64,000 nt of DNA from Scatophagus argus (taxonomy: Eukaryota > Chordata > Actinopteri > Scatophagidae). Positions within the stretch are counted from its first letter, which is position 1. Each line of letters opens with the position of its first letter. Under the pieces are notes generated by a model. It ran no database searches. It was not told where the DNA came from and saw only the letters and a list, made by a program, of their open reading frames with translations. A program made the position numbers and the translations under genes. Of this stretch, positions 48,701-60,774 are shown piece after piece. Location: positions 19,143,872-19,207,871 of the forward strand of contig NC_058499.1 of assembly GCF_020382885.2 (NCBI RefSeq). Direction: 5' to 3'.

Positions 48701-51700
48701 CTCCTCATGCAATGTCTCTCTTGTCTCCTCCTTTCTCTTCAGCCCTCCATTGCTGATCCTGCCCCAGCCGTTCATCTGTTCATCCCCTGTGACATAACGC
48801 GGAGCAATAATGTATCGTTGTTTAGAGCCAGTACATTATGTTCATGTTATATTGCACGAAACCGGGCAGAGCATTGCAACTATGAGGTAATAGCGGCGGC
48901 TAACAAGCCATGTGACCCTTTATCATCATTGTGACCTCATTCAAAGGGAGCCATCTGTGACGCAATGTTCCACTTATAACACACATAGGAACATGAAACA
49001 TCTAAAACACAAGGTGGTGGCAAAGTCACATTTCTGTGATAATATGAAAACAGGCAAAGCGTGTGCACAGGGAACATTAAGAAATCACATAGCAAGAGAC
49101 ATCCCTTCTATAATCTTCATTAAATATACAAATAAGTCATGTTTCCCTATCAATTTCTTGGTCTAAAATATTATTGAATGTCATCAACAGACAGACACTG
49201 AAGTTGTAAATGACCACATAGCAGATTACATGAAGCAGCTGACTCCTGACTGACAGGAGACTTGGGCTGCTGGTTTGATTTTAAAAGCAGGTATAATGGG
49301 GTTGTTGTCGGAAACAGGAACAGGAACTGAGGAGGAGTATGAAACATCTGTGCAGGAAGCTCACTGACGCCCTCATCTGGCTATTTTTTAGTTCACTGCA
49401 TCCTTCCTGTTTGCACTACATCCCGACTTTCAACATCCATGCTATTTGTGCACACATCTGCTGAATATTTAGTCCTTCATGCAACTCAGAAGCACCAACT
49501 AGTTTCTACCCACGATTACATAAATAACTAATGACTTCACCATTTCAATAGTATCAATATTTTTGAATTGTTAAAACAGTCAGAGGTCACAGGGTAGTGG
49601 AAGCAGCATTCCAACCTAAAATTCCAGCTCATCTAGAGATGAACACTGCAAAGCTACTTTTGAATTCCAGGTGATTTCAGTGTGAGACAGAAGGAGAAGC
49701 AGATGATGGTTTTCTGCCATCATTTGCTTAAAAACTCACCCATCCTCCTTGCTGGATGATGTAGCCAGCTTCATCCTCCTCTAGGAAGCGCACCCCCAAG
49801 TTCAGCAGTGTTGTCAGGGGCTGGCCCTCACTTTGTAAAGCCTGGAGGAGAACCAAAGGCACTAGCACCTGGGAGAGAAGGGAGGACAGAGGAGTTAAGC
49901 AGGAGGGACAAAAGATGGGAAAGCCATGGGGACACAAGTGTTGTAACTTTTGTTTGTCCTCAGCAGTCTGTCATTTTTCTGAACAAGGCCTTTGCGTATG
50001 AAGAACAAATAAAGCTCACTTTGCTCCAGCCTGCCTGCACGTGTGTTGAGAGTTCCACTGCTGTGTCTTTGAATCTCTGGTAGTCCAGAGGCCTGAAACA
50101 CACAAAGACAAAGGTTTACATAGAGCTGTTTAGGAAATATTCAGATGTGTCTGGTATCCAAGAATTACACAGAATCCCACATTAAAATTTTTGCTCACCT
50201 GCCAAGAGCTGCTAAAAACAAGCATTTGGTTGCCAAAATAAGATTTACCTTCTAACTAGTCTGACTTTAACTGAGGTTTGAAACTTTTGCTCCACTGTTT
50301 CTTGTGACATCCATGACATTCTGTTATTATCTGGTTTCATGGAGTGAAATCAATGTTGGGTTGGTACCCACAAAATGTTCTAGCCGATCACTTGTGTGCC
50401 ACTGATGGCTTGTGAAGCTCTGCAGGTTGGGTAACTGTTCAACCACAGTCTTATCTGCTGGCCACAGAGCACCTATACTAGAGCAGCTCTGAATTAAGTG
50501 TCTTGATCAGGTGAACCTCACTTAACAATCAACTCTCTCATTCAAACATCTGCAATAGTTTGGTTTCACTTTTATCATCTGTGTGCAACCCAAAGGTAGA
50601 TAAAGGAGAATGTGTCTGGTACATATTTCTAGGTTGGGGCTGTGAACACTGTGTGACCTTTTCTTTCCCAATGACTCCTGGATTTTCAAAGCTACTTTAG
50701 GGAGTAGAGAGTAGAAGCGATTGTGTATATGTGTGTGTATATATGTGTATATATATGTGTGACAGAACGTGCATTAAGAGAAAACTGTAACCATGACTGA
50801 TGATGAGGGAGGGCTAGGATTTATTGGATATGTGAATGAGCCATATAATAAATGAATTTTGTTTGAAGTTTGTTTAAAATACCAGATATAAGTAAGCATG
50901 GTACTGTTGACTGCAAACCTGTCTTGACTCATGCAATATTTGATTTACATTCTTATATTTTGGCATATCATTTTATTCACACCACTTCACAATCACAATC
51001 AGAATTAAATGAAAAACATCAAATCAAAGTTTAAGAGTTTACTAAGGAGAAAATAAACTAAACAGCATTATATCAACACTGCCTTTGCCATTCCTCTGAG
51101 ACTGTTACTCTCACCCTGTAAGCAGACACATTTTCCACATATTGTATGATTATAGTGCGAAAAGTCAAGAAATTTAACAACAATCTCAAATTCTGATTAA
51201 GAATCCACTTTTGCCACACAAACAGAGAACTGTAAACTGACCCCACAAGAAGTGCGTGTACAGCTGCTGCCAGGTGTGTGTCGAGCTCTCCGGCCACCTG
51301 GTCACCCACTGCAGCAAGGCAGTCTTCAACAGAGGTCTCTGGGTTGGCCGGATTAAACACCAACGATGTGTGTCGGTTGAAGCCTGTTGTGCAAAAGGCT
51401 GAAAAACACACATATCACAGGTCAGAGTGATGTCTGAGACAGGCAGCGCAGTTCAACAAAGGTAACACTGAAGAGAGAGAAGATATGTGAAGGCAGCATA
51501 AAATCAAGTGCACATTCAGGGTGCACATTCTGCTAATAACTCCAGACAAATGCGTTTTTCAGAGTTTGAAAGGCTGTTACAAAAGTTTGGCTAATTTATG
51601 TTCAAACGTCGCAGCATTAAGAAGTTCCTCACACATCTCCACTGAAAAGCCAAGGATTGATTGAAGTTGTCAGGTAGGAAAGAGATCCTCTCCTTCTAAA

Positions 51701-52095
51701 CTGGCCTTTCACCGAACCAGTCGTCATTCGTGCCACACATGAGAGAATGACTCATGCTGCTCAGAGAAATGTGGTTGTGCAAAGACATCCAATTCCTCTT
51801 TCAAAGCATGCATTTCAGTGTCTTACAATGACACATACTGACCTCTGGATTAAGACCGACAGTCGAAATGACAGAAAGAAAAGCCAAAAATTCCACAGTC
51901 GAGCGGGGAAAAAAGTTCAAAAACATATACATCTGCATTTGCACTAAAATGTCTACACAAGACATATTGCTGTTAGTGTATATCTGAACTACTGTGGAGG
52001 CTTGACTTCTTAATGGTTCACTTTAAAATCAAAGAATGAATATTACTCATAATTTGAGGATAACCAACAACAAATGAGAGTGGCTGTGTGTGTGT

Positions 52096-52133
<38 letters not shown>

Positions 52134-54902
52134 ACTTACAGGCAGTGATTTCATCTTCCAGTTGTCTCAGCTCTTCCTTTATCTGTGCTTTTATCATTGT
52201 GATCCTCTCTCTCTCATTCTGGGCATCTACTGAAAGAGATAAACACATGACATATAAACCAACAGTCCTTCTCTCTCCCTTTATCCCTCTGTTTCTATCT
52301 CTCTCACACACACACATCCACAAACGTACAAGATGGCATACAGCACAATATTACACAAAATCACCAAAGAAATTTAATTTCTGTTTAGCACCTAAACTGA
52401 ATATTTTGTATGTTCTTCAGTAGTGTGTTTTATGTTGCCCTCTTGGCCACGTTTGACTCCAGTACAAAATGAAGCCATCGACGCCTGCAGACGTAGCATG
52501 ACACCAAATACACGCCGTTTGCTCAACAAACCAGGGGCCTGTTCCAAATGCAGGTTTAACAATCTAATCTAACTAATACCGAGATGGGAAACTGAGTTTT
52601 CAGTAACAGAACAGCAAATCAGAATTAGTTTAATCAAGTCTGACTGAGTTAAGCATGTGCATTGGGAATGGGAACAAAAGGCATCATCAGTGGTAAATAA
52701 AAAGCAGAACCTCCATTTTAATCCAGTGGAGCTACATATATGAATGCAAGAATATGTGGACCCTAATATTTACCTTAAAATAACAAAAGTGTAGTAAGGA
52801 ACCATCTGAATTTCCTTAATGGGTGATAAAGTCCCACTGTAGGGCAAAGTCATATTTGATGTTAAAACTGCCTTTTATTCAGCTGTGACCTGATGGGAGC
52901 AAAATGAAGGTGGCAACAGCCGCAGATGACAATATGGATTAAACAAATAAGATTCACTCACCACCATTTATATTTCAAAATGAGAGTGTCAGAGTGTGTT
53001 AAGGCAGTAGCTGAAACAAAGTTTAAGTTTGCTCTCTTTCTGGAATGAGAGTTCCCTTCATCTTATACTTAACAAACTCAGACTTTTCACTTTCTGAAAC
53101 AGGGTCCAGCAGTTCATGTGTAAACGCTTACTTTTCTGTGGGGTGAGGGGGGTGCTGTTGATGTTGCTGGACTTAAAAAAAAAAAAAAGATCATTGTGTG
53201 CATACAAGGGACCAACGTGCAGCTCATTTTTTAGTAAATTATTCATGAGGTCGGTCTACACTGCTGAGCGCATGATGAACCAGACGAGGGGCAACACTGA
53301 CACAAAGGCTGCTTGGGTTTACTTGGATTAAACTTTACTTTGTCACAAAATACAGAGACTCAACCCAAACACGTTGACTACTTCCACTGTGATGGAATGG
53401 AGACACCATTAGTTCTAAACTGGGGAACAAGCAGCCAATAGAAAAGAAAGACAAGTGACCTTGAAGTATCATTTTTCATTGATATAGCAGCTGACTGATA
53501 CAATGTTTCCAATTAATGTTTCTATAACAAAAATCAAAAGCTGACATTGTTTTTAACAGGAAGCAAGAGGACATTTCATCAGCCCCTTTCCTAGTCTGTC
53601 TGAGTCTCTGAAGCGCATACATGAGTGCCCTGAGGACCAGTGTTGGTTTTGCCTGAGCTTGGTGCTGTTTCAGCACTTAGCCAGCCAGCTAGCTGGCCAA
53701 CTATTTTGCTTTGGTCCAATGGCGTGTGAGTGATCCTACGGTGATTACACATGACAGTCTGTCAGAAATTGGACCGGGTCAAGCGGAAAGCAGGGATCAG
53801 CCACTCCTCTGCCTTTCTCCACCCATTCCACACATGCACACGACAATAAAAATGGACAGGAAATACAGACAACCTCCCCCTCTCTTCTTTATCATCTCTG
53901 CTTCTGCTTTCCTGAATATTTCTTTTTCAAATATTTCTGTTGGGGACTCTGCAACAGAGAGAATGAAATGCATAGCCTAAAACTGACCTCCTACAATAAT
54001 ACAATAAGACATCTTTCACCGCTAACACGCTGTGTCCACAGTTTCATTGCACAAAGCAAGAGCCATGACATCTTGGCACGTGACATGTGGCCAGTGTGGA
54101 ATTTAGCTTCACACATCATCATTTCTCCAACAGCACATAACACACATGGATTCATACAAGAATTAAAAATATGACAATAGCTATAGGTCAAAACCTGTTC
54201 AGAAAACACTGTGATCTCTTGGTATGCCAGACGTGCAAGGAGCAAGATGAAAAACAGGCATGCTGAGCCTGAGGTCACGGCGCAAGGCTTCTATAAATGC
54301 CTCTGTAAGAACAGGCCAGTCCTCAGCCATATTGAAAGGACTGCAGCTGGTCCCTGGAGTCTCACATGGCATCTATTTGTTTTCAAGCACTTCATAAACT
54401 GTCACATTTATATGGGCAAACCAGGATCTGGATGTGTTTGTGTGCCAGTGTCAGAGAAGGCCAAATTGAGCTGGTAAACAGGTGGCAACCTGCCTAGACA
54501 CCCTGAATATTGTACCACCATGCATGCTTGTGCACACAATTCTATTTGCGTGCTGTGTGAAACGCACAAGTGTGAGGTCTGTCCTAACATACTCCTCACG
54601 CACAGCATGAACAGACTGCAGAAAGAACTAAAACAGGATATCCTCTGTGACAGTTGTACGAAACATCTCATTTCTGATCTAGTCACTGTCAGAACGAGGC
54701 ATCCCTCAATCAGATCATGTTAAACTACATTAAGAACATTAAAAAAAAAAGCCTTCTCACCTTGAGCTGTGGTTGGTGCCTGTGATCTACCAACAGGCAC
54801 CATGCCCAGGTAGTTGAGCACAATGTACTTGGTTTCATAATGGAAACCTTCAGGCACAGTGGCAGTGATGGAGGCAGAAGAGGTGGAGCCTGAGGTAGCC
54901 AT
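42762..54902 (-). CDS. bcl2l13: Bcl-2-like protein 13 (Bcl-rambo)
   Basis: Tail-anchored outer-mitochondrial-membrane BCL2-family protein; in mammals it is a mitophagy receptor that binds LC3 (family knowledge). Coding exons, low to high: 42762-43823, 49740-49868, 50020-50092, 51242-51398, 52140-52229, 54761-54902, giving 550 aa (human 485). The protein starts [11 protein letters not shown] and continues [53 protein letters not shown] and YIIQQGGW, all matching human. The last exon holds [10 protein letters not shown], a WAQV motif (266-269) in the LC3-interacting position, and [11 protein letters not shown] 150-200-residue Pro/Glu/Ala-rich linker follows, then a C-terminal anchor [20 protein letters not shown] with basic end YRRK. 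The 54761 exon continues as 5' UTR to 54965; a non-coding first exon probably begins upstream of a donor at 56025. Confidence 0.94.
43824..49739 (-). other. bcl2l13: bcl2l13 intron (5.9 kb)
   Basis: The longest intron in the window, between the last and penultimate coding exons. It contains a CT-rich stretch (about 48620-48745) and an A-rich tract (48116-48134). Short open frames here have no recognised family. No RNA gene or transposon is identified. Confidence 0.75.
50093..51241 (-). other. bcl2l13: bcl2l13 intron (1.15 kb)
   Basis: Intron with a mixed TG/TA simple repeat at 50722-50760. Otherwise featureless. Confidence 0.75.
51399..52139 (-). other. bcl2l13: bcl2l13 intron (0.74 kb)
   Basis: Intron whose donor end is followed within a few bases by a long CA repeat (52085-52131). 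No other feature is seen. Confidence 0.75.
52085..52131. repeat. (TG)n/(CA)n microsatellite beside a bcl2l13 5' splice site
   Basis: About 23 TG units with one TC interruption near 52099. On the bcl2l13 strand this is a CA array starting about 9 nt into the intron that follows exon 52140-52229 (donor GTAAG at 52139-52135). Confidence 0.95.
52230..54760 (-). other. bcl2l13: bcl2l13 intron (2.5 kb)
   Basis: Intron between coding exons 54761-54902 and 52140-52229. Contains an A-rich tract near 53175. No recognised gene or transposon. Confidence 0.75.
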
Positions 54903-54965
54903 TGAACAGACCCGCGTCAGACTCTCAGGCACATAAGTTCTTACAGTCAAAACTGGACGTCTCAC

Positions 54966-56025
54966 CTGAAAAAAGAAAACCAAAAAAACAAAAGATAACG
55001 ACAGCCAGGAGGTGGAAATTTTAGCTGCTGTTTTAACAATCGTGATTGCTGAGGTACAGTCAATTCCACACCCATTAAGAAAATATGAGGGAATCACCGT
55101 GTCATAAAATAAACGTGACAGTCAGTGTCATCATAGGCATGGCAGCACAATGTCTCACGCCCCAGTGCGGAGGTGGACATGTCTATGTACCCATCTGACA
55201 ATGCTTTGATGAGGTTAAAAATGAAAATTAAATTCAGTTATTGGTGCCTCTGGGAATTTATGGCTGCTGTCTCGAAAAAAGAGGCAGATTGAACCCAACA
55301 CCGGTCTTTTTATTAGAGGAGTACGTTTTGTACCCACATCACAAAATTCAACTTACATAACACACGTGGTGAAAAGAAAGGTTGAAAAGTTCTCCAATTA
55401 AAGCCTGAACTTCAGTGGAAATTTAAATATCGCTGCATTATACTGATATTACACAGCTGTTTACAAAATAACTGATAAGCAAATTCTTATCCGAGTTTGT
55501 CAGCTCACATTGTCCCCCAGAGACGAGGCACCATGTGGATCTAAAGTGAGATTAATGTCAAGTTTTATAATTTAAAAAAAAACTTCCGGCTTGAGCTGTC
55601 ACAATAAAACCACTTGCCGACTTAAAGGAGTTTCCAAAACAAGAGATACTGTTAGGTACAAAGTTAAGCAATATATCACGAAGAACACAGACAAAGAAAT
55701 TTAAGTAAATAATATTACAGTTCATTTTGCCACAATTATATCACGGCGCCAAAATACTACGATATAACGTGGTACGCTGGTATGCAATTTGATTAATAAC
55801 TAGACATATCTGGTCCGCCCAGCCAGATAAATATCTGCCATATTAACTAAATGTCTACCACACTGCAAAGTCCGTTTGCAGTCAGACGAGCCATTGCTGG
55901 AATATCTCAGCACACAGTCAAGCTATAACGTTAGCTAGCTTAATATTACACGTTATAGGTGCTATTTCGCAGACTCAAAACTTCATTTGAACTTAAGTTA
56001 GGCACAGAGGGGATCGATCTCTTAC
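54966..56025 (-). other. bcl2l13: bcl2l13 5'-UTR intron (inferred)
   Basis: Bounded by a CAG acceptor at 54966 and a GTAAG donor at 56025-56021 on the - strand. It separates the ATG-bearing exon from a presumed non-coding first exon at about 56026-56200. Confidence 0.5.
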
Positions 56026-56199
56026 CGTCCTTGTCCAAAGGCAACCAGGTGCTCACAGACGACAAGTTGAAGGGAATTATGCGACACAGTTCCCAGCGGC
56101 AGTAACTGAAGAGCGCACAGAGCCCACCACTGGCAGGCAGCAGTAGCACCAGCACACAGTGTGCCTGGGAAGCCGTGCAAACGGGTGAGGATATAACAC

Positions 56200-56932
56200 C
56201 AACCTTCCTGTCGTAATCTTCAAAATAACACTCGTGTTAGTTAGCGGACGATTACTACAACTTGATAACGCAACGCTAATTTTACAGTGAAAGTGTGTCG
56301 TAATTTTGGAGGATTGCACATTGATAAAGCTTTCCAGGGTATCCTAGCAACCGCACGTGCAGGATGATAGCTGGCTATGGTATTCTGGATCGCATATCTA
56401 AGCGTGACTTCTTCTAGATGAAAATGATTTACTATTATTAAAAGTTATTCCCCCCCCAAAAACACTAATATCCACATTCTTGTAAGCGTCAATGATGGAA
56501 GACACCATCAAACATTTTGTAGGGCCATGACACTTTCAAAATTACACAATGGGTTGAAACAGTGCGATCCGTGTAGGACGACGCCCCTTTAACCTTTTAC
56601 CTGATCCTGGAGCCCCCCTACGCTGAGCCCTCGCAACTCAGTCATTCAGTACAAGCAACTTTGGAATTACTGTATTTATCATATTTGGCTTGTAGTTAAA
56701 TATATGATCTTATTTTTCTCTCACCGTTTCCTATTCCAAGGACTTGACCTATTGAATACGTGTGTTATTTTGAAAGGAATAACCGGATGTTCTTTTACGT
56801 CTTGTTTCGCTAGCTCGACGTGCATTCAAGAAGAAGTGAAAAAGTGTGTTTTGTGTGTTCTGTCTGACAGGGTTGTACAGAGCGGTCGAGTAATCGGTTT
56901 TTACAGACTTTAAAACATATTGAAGAACAGAC
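56200..56932. promoter_or_regulatory. bcl2l13/atp6v1e1 bidirectional promoter region
   Basis: Head-to-head arrangement as at human 22q11. An RFX X-box-like GTATCCTAGCAAC at 56339-56351 overlaps a CACGTG E-box at 56354-56359 almost end to end. Start sites are not defined; the atp6v1e1 5' UTR probably lies within the last 150 bp. Confidence 0.5.
56339..56359. promoter_or_regulatory. X-box-like element next to a CACGTG E-box
   Basis: GTATCCTAGCAAC fits the RFX X-box consensus GTNRCC-N-RGYAAC with one mismatch, and CACGTG follows two bases later. CACGTG is the core recognised by MYC/USF/TFEB-type factors, and V-ATPase genes are known TFEB targets. Binding is inference. Confidence 0.4.
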
Positions 56933-59900
56933 ATGGCACTCACCGATGCTGACGTACAGAAACAGGTACAACAGACAATGTTAGGCTCGTATCTGTTAAG
57001 TTTAGCTACATTTATCCCTTTGACTAACATTGTAACTTCAGGTAACGTTAGCTATCCAAAAACATAACAAACAGTAAAGCTAACAGACTAAACTTGAAGT
57101 ACTTGCATGTTAATTAACTTAAAACTGTTTAAACGTTATTCCATGCTAACTGTCTTTAACTTTTAAGCTTGTTACTTAACTCGCTAATGTTAAATTTTTG
57201 TTCTATTTGGCTCTGGTCATTTGAAACTGTTATGTTACTTTAGCACACGTGAAAAGTCGGAATAAATACTGGCGATGCGTTCAGGTTTGTTATTTTAATT
57301 TCCTGTGAATAAACTAAATCATTTGAGGTCTTTCTAAAGCTCTGTCTTGGTAAGAAGAGGTTCGTTATGAATTGTGAATTGCTTCGCCCTTGCATTTAGG
57401 AAGCTTTCACAGAGTTAGCCATGAAGGTTGAACTTGGTGAGACTTCTGAACTTTAACAAACTATTTTGTATTTGTCTCCTGTGGCAGATCAAACACATGA
57501 TGGCCTTCATTGAACAAGAGGCCAAAGAGAAGGTTGAGGAAATTGATGCTAAGGTAAAGTCTGTCTGTCTGTTAGTCAACACTGTGCTTTTTGGGGGGCT
57601 GATTCTTGATACAGTGAACAGCAATGTGCCTTATCATGCCCATCTGTTTACAGGCGGAGGAAGAGTTCAACATCGAAAAGGGTCGTCTGGTGCAGACTCA
57701 GCGGGTGAAAATCATGGAGTACTACGAGAAGAAGGAGAAGCAGATTGAACAGCATAAGAAAATGTGAGTTGTTGGTCGCTGTTAGGAAAGAGGATGCATT
57801 ATGGAGCCATATGGACTGAGAGGCAAAAAGGTCAACTAATGTACTAGCCGCACCAACAGATTTGATGATTTGTTTTTCGTTTTTCCTTCAACACGCTTTC
57901 ACTGACTTTGTTAATTTGTTGTCTTGAGTTTTTCCTTGTTATCCCCTTCAGTTGTTGTTGCCTTTTAACCTCAGTGTGTCAACATTACAGTTGAGTGTAA
58001 ATAAATATTTGGGAGTACATCCCTTCCAGGGTCCTGAACTCTTTAGCATGCTGACTCTCAGCACCAGTGTCACCACATTTCCATTTAGAATTCCAATATA
58101 GTGGCAAAGACAACTTCAAAATCAATATGTTTTGAGGAATGGGTGTCGAACACAACAGCCATTTTACAGACGTGCCGTATCACATGATAATGTCTGCAGC
58201 AAATTTACTCACAGACGTCTCCTTCCACTCTCTCAGCCAGATGTCCAACCTGATGAACCAAGCGAGGCTGAAGGTCCTGAAGGCCCGTGACGACATGGTC
58301 ACGGTTAGAGATTAATGCTCGTATCGTACACGTTTGCACGTTCAGTTTATGTTACACAGCTGATACAGCCATAAAATGGATGCATACAGTGTTTATTTTT
58401 TACTCCTACAGTTAGGTTGCATTTACTAGTTAGGTTTGTGCACATTTTTATTTGTAATGTCTATCCCTAAATTCCTGCACTTCAGGTGGGTTCCACTACC
58501 TGAATATTGTCTGCCTCCACAAACAAGCATTTACACAACACTGCCTATAAAATGTCTTTCATAAATGTGTCTCTGTTTTCTATCCGTGTTTATTGTCTCA
58601 GGATTTGTTGAATGAGGCTCGTAAACGGCTTGCAGAGATTGCCAAGGACCCTGCTCGGTACTCTACCCTATTGGAGGGTCTGGTGCTTCAGGTAAAACCC
58701 GTGACTGGTGTCATCGGACTACACAGCTAAAATCAAGAAACGACTGGTTTGTTGTTTCTCTTTCTTTGTTTTCTGAGTCTGTCCTTTTTATTTTTCAGGG
58801 ATTCTATCAACTGCTGGAACCTAAGGTCACCATTCGATGCCGACAGCAGGATGTCGAAATGGTTCAGGTGAGGTTGAGCTGACTAGAGAGTTGTGTGTTG
58901 TGATTATAGTAAACCATGTTTGCATCTTTACTTAGATTTATGTTAGATGAGAGTGTTGTGTTTTATTGCTCAACAGGCTGCAGTTAATAAGAACATCCCT
59001 ATTTACAAAGAGGCAGTGAATAGCAACATAGTCGTCAAAATCGACCAGGAGCGTTTTCTTCCATCGGACATGTAAGATGGTTCAGCAAACTTTAACATCA
59101 AATCTTACTCTATTAAATCTCAGATTACTTATTTTTTATTGTGACTGTTTGAAATGGGTGAATAAAAGACATACTTGGCTGAGTTTCGTTCTCATGTTCG
59201 TAATAAGTGTCTATTCTTTGTTTTAACAGTTGTGGAGGAGTTGAAGTATATAATGATAATGGAAAGATCAAGGTTTCGAACACGTTGGAGTGCAGGATAG
59301 AACTTATAGCCCAACAGGTAGAGTAAATTTAATTTTATGTCTAAAATACAATTAATCTTTTTAAGATCTTTATTAATCTCGTAAATGTAGTTTCTGCAGT
59401 TTGCCAGTAGAGGGCAGGATAGGCCACTGGGTTTACCAGTGAAGGTGATGACCTGAAGGTAGGAGAGCTTAAAGTGAAAAAGGATTTAGATAATTCAAGC
59501 AAGATTGTCATGCAACAAACAATTTTACCATACTTTAACTGTGTGTTAGTTCTCTGAGTAATCCTTTTAAGAATGTGCAAACACTGCTTCTTGTTTTTAC
59601 GTGTCAATTCAACAAGACAAAAATGTAATGTGTACTAATTACAGTCATCACAGTTAAACACTTGTAAGAAATTTCATTCATTCTTGTGTTTAGAGTGTGT
59701 GCTTCTGACACAGCTCAGAGGTCAGGGTAGGGGTGGCCCACAATCTACTTTTCAGGTAAACTGCAGTGATAGATATTTAATGTCCTCTTAAGTCTGTTTC
59801 CAAACTTCACAGAACCTCATTGACTAGCAAATAAGTGCTGCAATACATACCAACAAGTGATGCAGCCAACCAGATGGCTATGCTGATTGGGCAAATTACT

Positions 59901-60252
59901 TCACGTGGTTCTTTGTCCAGGTGACAAAAGAAGAGACCTGCAGGATCTGAACCATTCTGCGTTCTTTCACACAGTTCAACACAAACCTTCATACGTAAAC
60001 AGGTTTTGTGAAGGAAGGAACAAACTGAGGACATTTGGGTAAAAGATGTAAATATGAATAAGTAAATGAGGACAAACCTCAGCAGCGCTGTGTACAGCAG
60101 GCCACGTAACAATGTGACATTATACTGTGTATTGTTTGCTTCCAGTTTCTTGTGTGTAATTATTTGTATCCTGACTTCACACCTGACAGATGATGCCTGA
60201 GATCAGAGTGGAGTTGTTCGGTGCCAACCCCAATCGCAAGTTCACGGATTAA
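56933..60252 (+). CDS. atp6v1e1: V-type proton ATPase subunit E 1
   Basis: Peripheral-stalk subunit of the V1 sector of the vacuolar proton pump, pairing with subunit G to hold the catalytic head against the membrane sector (family knowledge). Nine exons: 56933-56965, 57488-57553, 57654-57763, 58237-58303, 58602-58691, 58799-58867, 58977-59071, 59230-59317, 60190-60252, giving 226 aa, the same length as human. The N-terminus [20 protein letters not shown] is followed by a long charged helix (about 12-115; coiled-coil part of the stalk) and a C-terminal globular part with [13 protein letters not shown] and [19 protein letters not shown]. The stop is the TAA at 60250-60252. It is the ubiquitous E1 form by similarity; which teleost paralogue is not resolvable. 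Confidence 0.97.
59318..60189 (+). other. atp6v1e1: atp6v1e1 last intron
   Basis: An 872-bp intron with no recognised feature beyond short open frames on the opposite strand that match no family I know. Confidence 0.8.
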
Positions 60253-60747
60253 CATTGGATTTGATGAGAGCGTGAGCGGAATATACTACAAGGTGACCTC
60301 AGACCATCATCATATTGAGCAAGAGTCTGCACAATCACCTATAAATCAGCAAGGGTCAAAGAAATCCCTGGCTTACGTAAGGAGATGCCACGGGTGTGTT
60401 CATATATCTTTTTATTTTTGTACTAATGGATTGAATAACAATTCAACGTGCACTTTTATTTACGTTTAAGTGCCATCTCATTTTACCTCATCAGGTGTTT
60501 TCCAAAGGACTGCTTTTAACTGTAGTGTCATTGTAAATACGTATAGCTTCAGTTGTTTTGGGAAATCTGTTGCACTACTGTTTGATTAAAGCAATCAATG
60601 CTACATATTTAGGTCACCAAAAATATACATTTTGGATGCTTAGTCTACGTTTTTTGTTTTTTTTGGACTATAATCTACAATGATCTTGGTCTGGTATGTT
60701 TGCCATGTTTTTTGACAGCTCTGAAGCACTTGATGAACAACCAGAGA

Positions 60748-60753
60748 AATAAA
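60748..60753 (+). terminator. atp6v1e1 poly(A) signal
   Basis: AATAAA 496 bp after the stop. It lies only 39 bp from an inverted AATAAA (60792-60797) for the gene on the other strand. Confidence 0.65.
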
Positions 60754-60774
60754 TGTGTGTGACACACAGAAATC

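Noticed and set aside
44000-49700. Search of the 5.9-kb bcl2l13 intron for a nested gene, tRNA or transposon
   Set aside because: Only short frames, a CT-rich stretch and homopolymers were seen; nothing reached a supportable identification.
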